Source: Actinoplanes oblitus (GTDB lineage: Bacteria; Actinomycetota; Actinomycetes; Mycobacteriales; Micromonosporaceae). From it: a DNA stretch of 64,000 nt. The stretch covers positions 4,169,501-4,233,500 of the forward strand of contig NZ_CP126980.1 in the NCBI RefSeq assembly GCF_030252345.1. The letters are read 5' to 3'. Positions 50,461-57,591 of the stretch are shown piece after piece. Positions within the stretch are counted from its first letter, which is position 1. Each line of letters begins with the position of its first letter. The position numbers were made by a program, and so were the translations under genes. Under the pieces are notes generated by a model. That model saw nothing but the letters and a program-made list of their open reading frames with translations, was not told the DNA's origin and did no database searches.

Positions 50461-50940
50461 GTGGCGGGGTGGCGAGCCCTCGACGAGCCGACGATCTCCC
50501 GTGCGGCGGCGAACCTGCTCTCGGCGGAGCGGTGGCTGCTGACGGCCACGCTGACCGAGGTGGCGGCGGGCCTCGGCTGGACCGTGACCCGGTTCAAGCC
50601 CGAGCGGCCGAGGATCGGCGCGTTCCTCGACGCCGGGCACGGCCTGGGCCCGACCGGCGCCTACTTCCGGCTCGACGGCGACGCCCGGGTGCGGGAGATC
50701 TCGATGAACATCACCGAGGAGATTGCCGCGGACGCGCCCGGCGCCGACGATTTCAAGCAGGACATTTTCGGTACGGCGGCGTCAGCGCTCACCGACGCGC
50801 ACGGGCGGCCGTCCGAGCTGCACCCGGGTGCCGAGCCGGAGATCTGGTGGCGGCGGGACACCGCGACGTTCCGCCTGGTCACCAAGTCCGATGCGATCGC
50901 CCTGCAACTCACGCCGAACACGTTGCTGGTCGGCGACTGA
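50461..50940 (+). CDS. DUF6301 protein, copy 1 (immunity-like)
   Basis: A 159-residue protein: ISRAAANLLSAERWLLTATL, TEVAAGLGWTVTRFKPERPR, FDDGHGLGPT-type loop (AGHGLGPTGAYFRLDG), EIWWRRDTATFRLVTKSDAI, ALQLTPNTLLVGD. This matches the actinobacterial DUF6301 pattern, which I associate with toxin neighbourhoods. Its partner, a TY-Chap-like gene, starts two bases after the stop. A close paralogue is at 51395-51883. Confidence 0.7.
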   Translation: MAGWRALDEPTISRAAANLLSAERWLLTATLTEVAAGLGWTVTRFKPERPRIGAFLDAGHGLGPTGAYFRLDGDARVREISMNITEEIAADAPGADDFKQDIFGTAASALTDAHGRPSELHPGAEPEIWWRRDTATFRLVTKSDAIALQLTPNTLLVGD

Positions 50941-50942
50941 GG

Positions 50943-51398
50943 ATGCCCGACCTCGACTGGGAGACGTTCCGCGACGGGCTGGCTCGCAGCGTGGCGGCCC
51001 TGCCCAACGGCGCCGCGCTGATCGTCCGGGACCGGGAGCGGACGGTGTGTTTCGTGCAGTTCCTGTTCAGCTACGACCACATCGTCGCCGAGGTGGCCAG
51101 CGGCTGGGACCAGTGGGGCCGGCCGAACCTGAGCGACGAGGAGTTCGCGGCGCTGGAGCGGATCGGCTGGTCGCCGCCCGAGCGGGATCCCAGCCTCAAC
51201 CACGGCCTGCGCCTGCCCTGGCCGGCCCGCTCGGCCGAGTACCGCCGGGTGGCCGACATGTGCGTGGCGGCGCTGCGTGACGTGTTCGAGATCCCCTCGC
51301 CGGCGTCACTGTGCTACAAGGCCTTCGTCAGCCCGAGCGGTGACGCCCTGCTCATGCCGCGGCTCGGTATTGCGTCTCCGCCCGATTGGCGGCTGTGA
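50943..51398 (+). CDS. TY-Chap-domain protein, copy 1
   Basis: A 151-residue protein: LDWETFRDGLARSVAALPNG, AALIVRDRERTVCFVQFLFS, EVASGWDQWGRPNLSDEEFA, ALERIGWSPPE, YRRVADMCVAALRDVFEIPS. The fold and the W-x-x-P core fit the TY-Chap/YbjN-like family, proposed to be chaperone-type or immunity proteins of polymorphic toxins. It ends in a GTGA overlap with the next DUF6301 gene. Confidence 0.75.
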   Translation: MPDLDWETFRDGLARSVAALPNGAALIVRDRERTVCFVQFLFSYDHIVAEVASGWDQWGRPNLSDEEFAALERIGWSPPERDPSLNHGLRLPWPARSAEYRRVADMCVAALRDVFEIPSPASLCYKAFVSPSGDALLMPRLGIASPPDWRL

Positions 51399-51883
51399 GC
51401 CTGGGGTTCCGCATGGTGGACCAGCAGGCGATCCTCCGGGCGGCGCAGACACTGTTGTCGGCCGAGCCCTGGCTGATGACGGTTTCCATGACGGAGGTGA
51501 CGGCCAGGCTGGGCTGGACAGTATCCGAATTCGACCCGGACTATCCGGACTTGGGCGCGTTGATCGACTCCGGCCTGGGACTGGGCCCAAGAAGCGGCTT
51601 TCTCGGCCTTGACGAGCAGAGCCGGGTCCAGCAGATCATCGTCAACCTCACCGAACGGGTATCCGTCGAAGGCCCCGAGGTGGGCGCGTTCCTGCAGGAT
51701 GTCTTTGCGGCCGCGGCGGCGGCCCTGACGAGCGAATTCGGGCGTCCGGCGCGAACCGTTCACGGTGAGGAGCCGCAGCTGTGGTGGCAGCGGCCGGCCA
51801 CGATGTTCGGGCTGATCACCGGGATCGACGCGGTCAGCCTGCAACTGTCCCCGAACGAGCTGATGGGCGGCGACTGGGAGTGA
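51395..51883 (+). CDS. DUF6301 protein, copy 2
   Basis: About 162 residues from the GTG overlapping the previous stop; the ATG at 51413 is an alternative. LLSAEPWLMTVSMTEVTARL, GWTVSEFDPDYPDLGALIDS, GLGLGPRSGFLGLDEQSR and PQLWWQRPATMFGLITGIDA follow copy 1 closely in order and spacing but differ at about half the positions, so the duplication is old enough for the binding surface to have diverged. Confidence 0.7.
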   Translation: MSLGFRMVDQQAILRAAQTLLSAEPWLMTVSMTEVTARLGWTVSEFDPDYPDLGALIDSGLGLGPRSGFLGLDEQSRVQQIIVNLTERVSVEGPEVGAFLQDVFAAAAAALTSEFGRPARTVHGEEPQLWWQRPATMFGLITGIDAVSLQLSPNELMGGDWE

Positions 51884-52320
51884 CCGACCTGGACTGGCCG
51901 GAGTTTCGTGACGGCCTGGCCCGCAGCATCGCCGCCCTGCCCAACGGTGCCGCGCTGATCGTCAGCGACGTGGAACGGACGGCGTGCTTCGTGCAGTTCA
52001 TGCTGGATCGCGACCGCGTCATCGCCGAGGTGGCCAGCGGCCTGGACCAGTGGGACCGGCCCAACCTCACCGAGGAGGAAACGGCGGCGCTGGAACAGAT
52101 CGGCTGGTCGCCGCCGGAGAAGAACCCCGTCCTCAACCATGGCGTGACCGTGGCCTGGCCGGCGCCTTCCTCCGAGTACCGGCGCATGGCCGACATGTCG
52201 GTGGCCGCCCTGCGCGACGTCTTCGAGATTCCGTCGCCGGCGTCACTTCGCTACAAGGCGTTTGCCGTTTCGGGCGGTGCTGCCGTGCCGATGCCGCGGC
52301 TCGGCATCCCGGCGCACTGA
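51880..52320 (+). CDS. TY-Chap-domain protein, copy 2
   Basis: 146 residues from a GTG overlapping the previous stop. LDWPEFRDGLARSIAALPNG, AALIVSDVERTACFVQFMLD and EVASGLDQWDRPNLTEEETA are nearly identical to copy 1, as is ADMSVAALRDVFEIPSPASL. The TY-Chap copies are thus better conserved than the DUF6301 copies beside them, which suggests a general partner and a specificity partner. Confidence 0.75.
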   Translation: MTDLDWPEFRDGLARSIAALPNGAALIVSDVERTACFVQFMLDRDRVIAEVASGLDQWDRPNLTEEETAALEQIGWSPPEKNPVLNHGVTVAWPAPSSEYRRMADMSVAALRDVFEIPSPASLRYKAFAVSGGAAVPMPRLGIPAH

Positions 52321-52423
52321 TTAGCAACCGGCGGTCCGACCGGCTCGGGTCCCCCTACAGCGGTACAGTGGCAGGCCTCAGACAAGCCGCGCGGAGCGGA
52401 CGGTGCGGGTGCGGTAGTCGAGC

Positions 52424-52570
52424 GAGGCGTCGGTCGGTGACCTGATCACCGGCGCCCACAACCGGACGGCCATCGGCACACTGGTCGAGCACAGCACCCA
52501 TTTCGTCGTCCTCGTCCTCGTCCTCGTCCCGCAAGGCCGCAACGCCGCACGCTGTGGTGGCCCTTTTTAG
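52424..52570 (+). pseudogene. IS30-family transposase fragment
   Basis: The plus-strand frame reads GDLITGAHNRTAIGTLVEHS, then THFVVLVLVLVPQGRNAA and a stop. G-D-L-I-x-G-x-x-x-x-x-A-I-G-T-L-V-E-R-x-x-R-F is the catalytic-core block of IS30 transposases. Only about 45 residues remain, with a small CTCGTC expansion. Confidence 0.65.
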
Positions 52571-52904
52571 CGGCTCCGGCGGCGTGCTGGTGGGTGCGCA
52601 CGATCGTGGCGTCGACCTGAGCGTCCCAGTCGATGTCGTCGTCGAGCTCGGCCAGCGCGATCACCTCGGCCTTCATCCGCCTCCAGGTGCCGTCAGCGGC
52701 CCACCGGCTGAAGCGTTGATGCGCGGTTTTCCACGGCCCGTAACGTTCGGGCAGGTCACGCCACGGCGAGCCGGTCCGCTTAATCCAGCAGATCGCGTTA
52801 ATGACCTGCCGATGATCACGCCACTGCCCGCCACGGACGGGCTGCGCCGGCAACAACGGCTCCAGCACAGCCCATTCCTCGCTTCTCAGATCACCACGTG
52901 CCAC
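52446..52904 (-). pseudogene. N-terminal fragment of an IS5-family transposase (DUF4096 type)
   Basis: The frame begins MARGDLRSEEWAVLEPLLPA, continues WRDHRQVINAICWIKRTGSP, WRDLPERYGPWKTAHQRFSR and DAQVDATIVRTHQHAAGAAK, the standard IS5 N-terminal domain. Homology stops at about 52550, where the IS30 fragment begins on the other strand; the remaining frame is antisense to it. The catalytic C-terminus is lost. Confidence 0.85.
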
Positions 52905-52920
52905 ATCGGTTCAACGACCG

Positions 52921-53301
52921 TCATCCATGATCGCCACGCATGATCCACGGGACAGAGCCTAGAGCGACACCGGCCAGCCCCAGCGGCAGCACCGCAATCG
53001 CGTACCACCAGCTGAGCCGGTCCGTCAGTATCGGCGCGAGCTCGACCAGCATCGCCGCCGCGGCCGCGCCGCCGGCGACGAACACGACTAGGCTGCTGAT
53101 CCTGCGGTGCCGGGCCGCCCGCCGTTGCGGCACCTTCGCCTCGAATGCCAGCAACGTGGTGGTCGCGGCGAACACCGCGCTCATCTGCTCGGCGCGGCCC
53201 GGATCGCCGTCGGCGAGCCTGCCCAACTTGTCGTGCTGCTCGCGCAGCGCCTCCTGCAGGCGCGCTACCTCGGCCGTCTCTGCTTCGTCCGCCTTGCTCA
53301 A
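52921..53301 (-). CDS. Small membrane protein with N-terminal coiled coil
   Basis: 126 residues from a TTG with GAAGGAG 5 bases upstream; the open frame goes on further but without a site. KADEAETAEVARLQEALREQ and HDKLGRLADGDPGRAEQMSA form a helical, coiled-coil-like head, followed by two hydrophobic segments (ISSLVVFVAGGAAAAAMLVE; WWYAIAVLPLGLAGVALGSV). Function unknown. Confidence 0.6.
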   Translation of the reverse strand: MSKADEAETAEVARLQEALREQHDKLGRLADGDPGRAEQMSAVFAATTTLLAFEAKVPQRRAARHRRISSLVVFVAGGAAAAAMLVELAPILTDRLSWWYAIAVLPLGLAGVALGSVPWIMRGDHG

Positions 53302-53413
53302 ACCCGACTCCTTCGTCTTGCGCGATGCGATGGACGTTGCGCAGGCGAGAGCCGCACCCTCGCCGTGGCGCACGAGCAGGCCGGACCCCGGATCGGGGCC
53401 CGGCCGTGGTGTG

Positions 53414-53998
53414 TCAGGCGGCGGGATGGGCGAGCAGGTAGGCCAGGGCGTGTGCCTCGGACTCCAGCCAGGTCTGATAGCGCGGCCGCTGCGGCAGCGC
53501 GGTGTGTGCGGTTCTGCGCCGCACGTCCAGCACGACCGGATGGGCGCCGGGACAGGTCTGGTCCATGGTGTGCTGCATCAGCCAGGTCGTCAGCTCAGCG
53601 ACCCGCGGATCGATCGGGTCGGCCAGCAGGTACAGCTTGATGGCCTCGACGGTGCCGTCCGGGTGCTCGACCGCGAAGTCGGGCGTGACCCGCACCGCCA
53701 GGTCCGGGGTCTCCCACCGGCCCGGGCTCACGTCGATCATCGCGGTGAAGTCGTGCTCACCGAGGTAGCCGAACCACCCCTTGGCGATCGCCGCGAAGTG
53801 GCTCTTGAAGTCCTTACGGCACCTGGTGAGCGCCAGGTTGAGGTGGATGTGGTCCTGCCCGGTACGGCGACCGTTCTTGATCGCCCGGCGCATCGGGGCG
53901 TACGGGTCCTTGACCGGGCTGTACGGCTCGTCCATCCCGGAGACCACCTGGAACCGCTGTTCACCGGCGGTCCGGACGTAGTGGATGAACTGGGTCAT
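53414..53998 (-). CDS. Hypothetical protein
   Basis: 194 residues from the ATG at 53998; the frame extends upstream, so an earlier start is possible. It has the segments TQFIHYVRTAGEQRFQVVSG, AAIAKGWFGYLGEHDFTAMI, VRVTPDFAVEHPDGTVEAIK, LYLLADPIDPRVAELTTWLM. The D-F-x-V-E-x-P-D-G-T-V-E-A-I-K-L-Y pattern is reminiscent of a restriction-endonuclease-like strand pair, but I would not assign it. Function unknown. Confidence 0.55.
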   Translation of the reverse strand: MTQFIHYVRTAGEQRFQVVSGMDEPYSPVKDPYAPMRRAIKNGRRTGQDHIHLNLALTRCRKDFKSHFAAIAKGWFGYLGEHDFTAMIDVSPGRWETPDLAVRVTPDFAVEHPDGTVEAIKLYLLADPIDPRVAELTTWLMQHTMDQTCPGAHPVVLDVRRRTAHTALPQRPRYQTWLESEAHALAYLLAHPAA

Positions 53999-54367
53999 GC
54001 TGACGGCGGGAACGGCAGGGCGCAGCGGACCGGCTGCGCGGGCTGTGCGGGACAACGTTACGGATCCTCTCCCGGGCCCCTTCCACGGCACAGCCGGCGC
54101 ACGGGACCGGCTGTGGGATCCCGCACTGTTCCCCTGAACAGGTACTTCAGGGGTCGCGCCGATCACCACGTGCCGGTAGGGTCGAAGACAGCGACGTTAT
54201 CGAGGCCCCAGTGCGGCAAGGCTGCCCCAAGCGCAGACCTTCTGCCTGGGGCCCGATGCATTCAGGCCTATGCTCGACCGCCGTATTCCGGCTGATCCGG
54301 CCGTCCCCAGCCTTACCGGCCCATCGGCGCACGTCATCACGATGAAGCCGTTACAGCGGATCGTTCC

Positions 54368-54682
54368 TCAGCCTGATTTACCGTGTTCTCGTCCGCGGGC
54401 GAGCCGGCGCAGCGCCTGGCGCCAAGCCCGAGCCCGGCACCGGGGTGAGCAGAACTTCGCGGCAGGACTGCGGCTGTCCACATCCCACATCGTCTTGCAG
54501 AACTGGCAGGCTACGAAGAACGCCGCCATCGGCGGCGCCGGAGGCGGCAGCTCGCTGCGGGCGCGGCAGGCGCGAGTCCGGCACCGTGACGAACAGAACC
54601 GAGCATCCTTGCGATGCACCAGCGGCATCAGGCCACCACATTGCTCGCACGCATCCCCAGCCACTCTACGGAAAGTACCCAT
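54368..54682 (-). CDS. Small protein with two FCS-like zinc knuckles
   Basis: 104 residues with two copies of one module: CEQCGGLMPLVHRKDARFCS-SRCRTRACRAR and CQFCKTMWDVDSRSPAAKFC-SPRCRARAWRQA. Each has C-x2-C, then F-C-S-x-x-C-R-x-R-A. This is the zinc-binding pattern seen singly in the gene at 46228. Probably a DNA- or RNA-binding accessory protein. No strong ribosome site is visible. Confidence 0.65.
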   Translation of the reverse strand: MGTFRRVAGDACEQCGGLMPLVHRKDARFCSSRCRTRACRARSELPPPAPPMAAFFVACQFCKTMWDVDSRSPAAKFCSPRCRARAWRQALRRLARGREHGKSG

Positions 54683-55378
54683 ACGACTACACAGAGGGAA
54701 GCCCCGCTGTTCGTTGTGCGGTCCGCCGCGGCGCGCTAGCGCAGCCCCGGCGCCATAGCCGAGTCAGGCACCCGGGCCCGAAACGAGACCGGGTTGGCCC
54801 GGCCGGATGCCGTCACGGTGCTGCTCCCGGCCCAACACACCACATCTGCTCGCTCCACCACTCGTGGTCCCGGCGCCGGACCGCTCCCTCCCCAGCCGGG
54901 CCCCTTGTTCCACATGCCGGAACGACGGAAGCCGCGAAGTGGCTCTCCGATACCTACCCCCTGAGGCGATCACCCCAGGCCCGGACCTAGATCAACTGCT
55001 TAGAGTTGTTTTTGGGCTGGAAACTACGGGCAGGTCGAGTCTGACCCGGGCGCAATTCGGGGAGCGTTACACCCGGGCGGTCAGGCCCTCGCCGATCTTC
55101 GGCCGGGGCCTTTCTCGTGTCCGGGCAAGGCCCCGGGATCACCGGCGATCTGTGACTTCATGCGCCTGTGACTTGCCCACCCCATGAGTGAGGTGCTGCC
55201 CAAGGGTGAGCCAGCTCCGGCCCACCCTTGTCCGGGCATGGCACCCACCCCTGCGCGGGCATGGCGCCCCACCCCTCTACGGGTACGGCCTATAAGAGAC
55301 CCGCCTTATAGAGACCCACTCATGGAAACCCCAGCGCGGCCCAGGCGCTGGATCCAGACCCCCCACTGCTCCCGGGGA
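54683..55378. other. Intergenic region with hairpin and tandem repeats
   Basis: About 700 bases with no supported gene. It holds a perfect 10-bp hairpin, CCGGGGCCTT (55103-55112) / AAGGCCCCGG (55127-55136), and the repeat array at 55221-55310. Confidence 0.45.
55221..55310. repeat. Iteron-like tandem repeats
   Basis: Three units of 23-24 bases start with CCCACCC at 55221, 55244 and 55268 and contain CGGGCATGGC or CGGGTACGGC. They run directly into two copies of TATAxGAGACCC (near 55290 and 55307). Tandem direct repeats of this size next to an A+T-richer spot resemble iterons or a partition site. Role unknown. Confidence 0.6.
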
Positions 55379-56026
55379 TCACCGCGTTGCCGGTCGGGCC
55401 TCCGGAAGGTCGGAGTCGTCCAGGCGGTCCGCAAGACGGCACAGGGCGGCGAGGACCACCATGTCGAGGGAATAACCCCGGTACGGGCTGGCGCCGGGAC
55501 GCCGGCGTGGGTCGGTGACCGCCTCCAGGTAGCCGTTGGCGAAGGCGGTCACCAGCACCACGGTCAGCGGCACCGGCGTGGGCTGCTTCGGAGTCGGCTT
55601 GCGAAGCTGCGCCGCGAGCTCGTCGACGTAGCTGTCGAGGATCCGGTCCAGCTCGGGATCGCGGGCGGCGTCGTCGAGCACGCTCTGGCCGTACTCCGCG
55701 CGCACCTGCGCGATCGACAGCATGGCCCGCCCGTCGGGCCGGGTCAGTGCGACCTTCCCGAGCCCCCGCCACACCAGCCGGGCGAGCCGGCCATCGCGAC
55801 GATCCTTCGCCACCGACCACAGGTATTTCACGGTCGCTGTGGTGATCAGCGGCATCGCCACTGGTACGGCCCACGCGCTGTGGCCGGTTATCGTGGCCAG
55901 CAGCACGCCGGCCAGTGTCGTCCCGGCAAGCGCAGGCAGGGACCACCGAGGCGCCTCCGGTCTCAAAGCGATCATCGACAGCAAGGTATTGACGATCGCC
56001 GCACCGATGACTATGACAGAGACCAT
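55379..56026 (-). CDS. Membrane protein of unknown function
   Basis: 215 residues. Three hydrophobic segments at the front (VSVIVIGAAIVNTLLSMIAL; WSLPALAGTTLAGVLLATIT; WAVPVAMPLITTATVKYLWS) are followed by a cytoplasmic helical part (AMLSIAQVRAEYGQSVLDDA, RDPELDRILDSYVDELAAQL) and a weaker hydrophobic stretch (VPLTVVLVTAFANGYLEAV). No family recognised. Confidence 0.65.
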   Translation of the reverse strand: MVSVIVIGAAIVNTLLSMIALRPEAPRWSLPALAGTTLAGVLLATITGHSAWAVPVAMPLITTATVKYLWSVAKDRRDGRLARLVWRGLGKVALTRPDGRAMLSIAQVRAEYGQSVLDDAARDPELDRILDSYVDELAAQLRKPTPKQPTPVPLTVVLVTAFANGYLEAVTDPRRRPGASPYRGYSLDMVVLAALCRLADRLDDSDLPEARPATR

Positions 56027-56154
56027 CCGTCGGACGGTACCGAGCCGTTATGACCGACAGGGATCGGGCGGGCGGCCGGAGTCGGGACCGGGGCAGGTGT
56101 AGTGATCCTCGAGGCCCCAACCCCATGAGGAGACGAGCCCCAGATCGTACGGCG

Positions 56155-56397
56155 CTAGATCACTCGCTCAACCGGCAGTGAGACGCGCAGGTGCCCGATA
56201 TGAATCGTGTCTCGCGGCAGTGGGTTGAGCGCCACGACCTGCAAGGTCACGTCGTCGCTAGCGGCAAGTTCCAACGCTCCAGTCTCTAGAAGCTTCTGCC
56301 GGTGCCCATGATCGATGTTGACGTTGCAACGCCAGACTCCGTTGCCGTCCCGCCAGACGACAATCTCAACATCTTCGTTTTCGGGATCTCGAGACAT
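56155..56397 (-). CDS. Small hypothetical protein
   Basis: 80 residues: EDVEIVVWRDGNGVWRCNVN, IDHGHRQKLLETGALELAAS, DDVTLQVVALNPLPRDTIHI. The composition is protein-like and balanced, with beta-strand character. No family recognised. Confidence 0.5.
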   Translation of the reverse strand: MSRDPENEDVEIVVWRDGNGVWRCNVNIDHGHRQKLLETGALELAASDDVTLQVVALNPLPRDTIHIGHLRVSLPVERVI

Positions 56398-56627
56398 GAC
56401 CGGAAGTCTAGAAGCGGCGTCCGGACCACATCAGGACCAATTAGCGTCTCAGCCCACCGCCCGATCATCAGCAGATCCGCGCCCCGGGCCTGGGAGGGGA
56501 ACCTTTCGCGATGCCGCGTGCGGATCGGCGTCACTGTGACGGTGATACGAACGGCGGAGAGGAACCTCCGCAGCCCAATATTGGCGCTAGCTGCGGAAAC
56601 GGGTAGCGAGACAGCCACTGAGAGGGT

Positions 56628-56676
56628 CGTTCCACTTCCTTGGAACCGGAACGTTCCAGGGCCGGGAAGTGGAACG
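56628..56676. promoter_or_regulatory. Palindrome C upstream of the second STAND-TPR locus
   Basis: A 12-bp perfect inverted repeat, CGTTCCACTTCC (56628-56639) and GGAAGTGGAACG (56665-56676), with spacer TTGGAACCGGAACGTTCCAG then GGCCG. The spacer contains the same GGAACGTTCC core as palindromes A and B. It lies about 340 bases before the companion gene at 57013. The 56398-57012 stretch has no other supported gene. Confidence 0.8.
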
Positions 56677-56732
56677 GCCACGCCTTTCTTGCGCGCCACC
56701 GGGTCGACGCACAAGGGCGGCCGTCCGATGTA

Positions 56733-56768
56733 GGGGTGCCGGTAAGAAACGTGCCACCAGCCGCAAAC
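56733..56768 (+). repeat. Left copy of a 36-bp inverted repeat
   Basis: The sequence begins GGGGTGCCGGTAAGAAACG and ends CACCAGCCGCAAAC. Its reverse complement is at 60342-60377 with only three changed bases (TGC against CGT in the middle). Together they bracket the companion and STAND genes. Confidence 0.85.
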
Positions 56769-57012
56769 CGGAGTGATCGCGCTGGCCAGCGTTGTAATCG
56801 CGCCTGGGATTGGCCGGACGCTGAGGTCGCGGCCGGGTGGGCCATCATCTCGGGCCACGGCCCTACCGCTGGATCTCGATGCATTGGTCGAGTGCTGACT
56901 GTTGCTGGATGACGCGGCGGGGTGATCGTGTGTCGGCTTCCTGTCACCGGCGTGGCCGGCTCATGCGCGGCGGGGTATGTGTGACGTTTCCGAGGGTCTG
57001 GGAGGTAAGCCC

Positions 57013-57591
57013 GTGGACGCGGAGTGGCTGGTACAGCTGGCATCATCGGGTGCCACGACGCTGGTGACGGCGGCGGCGACGGACCTGTGGAAGGACCTGC
57101 GCCCGGCCTTCACCCGGCTGTTGGGCCGCGGTGATCCGCAGCGGGAAATTGAGGCCGGGCAGCAGCTGGACGCGTTGGCCGCGACCGTCGAACAAGTCCC
57201 CGAAGAGCAGCAGGATGTCGTACGCCGCGAGCAGGCACAACAGTGGCAGACGCAACTGGCCGACCTGCTGCACGAGCACCCGCAGGCCGCCGAGGCCTTG
57301 GAGCGCATCGTCGCCGAACAGCGCACCCAGTCGGGCGGGCAGTCGGTGACCGGATCGTCGGTCGGCGGTGCAGTTTCGCAGATCCGCGGTGTGCGCGGCA
57401 GCGTCCGCTTCGGCCCTGACCTCACGCCCGGCGGCCCTCAGCTACCGGCGGTCCCCGAACCGGCACCCGCCGCCGCGCCAGCCGCCGATGACACCGCGGT
57501 CGGTGAGGGGCAGCAGGTGACGCGGTCCTGGGTGGCAGGCCCGGTCCGGCAGGTCGAGCAGGTCGACGGCGACGTCGACGTCGACCGGTGA
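57013..57591 (+). CDS. Companion protein of the second STAND NTPase
   Basis: 192 residues from a GTG with GGGAGG 7 bases upstream. DAEWLVQLASSGATTLVTAA, ATDLWKDLRPAFTRLLGRGD and a coiled-coil stretch (QLDALAATVEQVPEEQQDVV) are followed by two beta-type motifs: QSVTGSSVGGAVSQIRGVRG-SVRFG and VTRSWVAGPVRQVEQVDGDV. The same kind of motif opens the NTPase encoded next, so the two may interact through it. The GTGA overlap with the NTPase gene shows co-translation. No enzyme domain seen. Confidence 0.7.
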   Translation: MDAEWLVQLASSGATTLVTAAATDLWKDLRPAFTRLLGRGDPQREIEAGQQLDALAATVEQVPEEQQDVVRREQAQQWQTQLADLLHEHPQAAEALERIVAEQRTQSGGQSVTGSSVGGAVSQIRGVRGSVRFGPDLTPGGPQLPAVPEPAPAAAPAADDTAVGEGQQVTRSWVAGPVRQVEQVDGDVDVDR

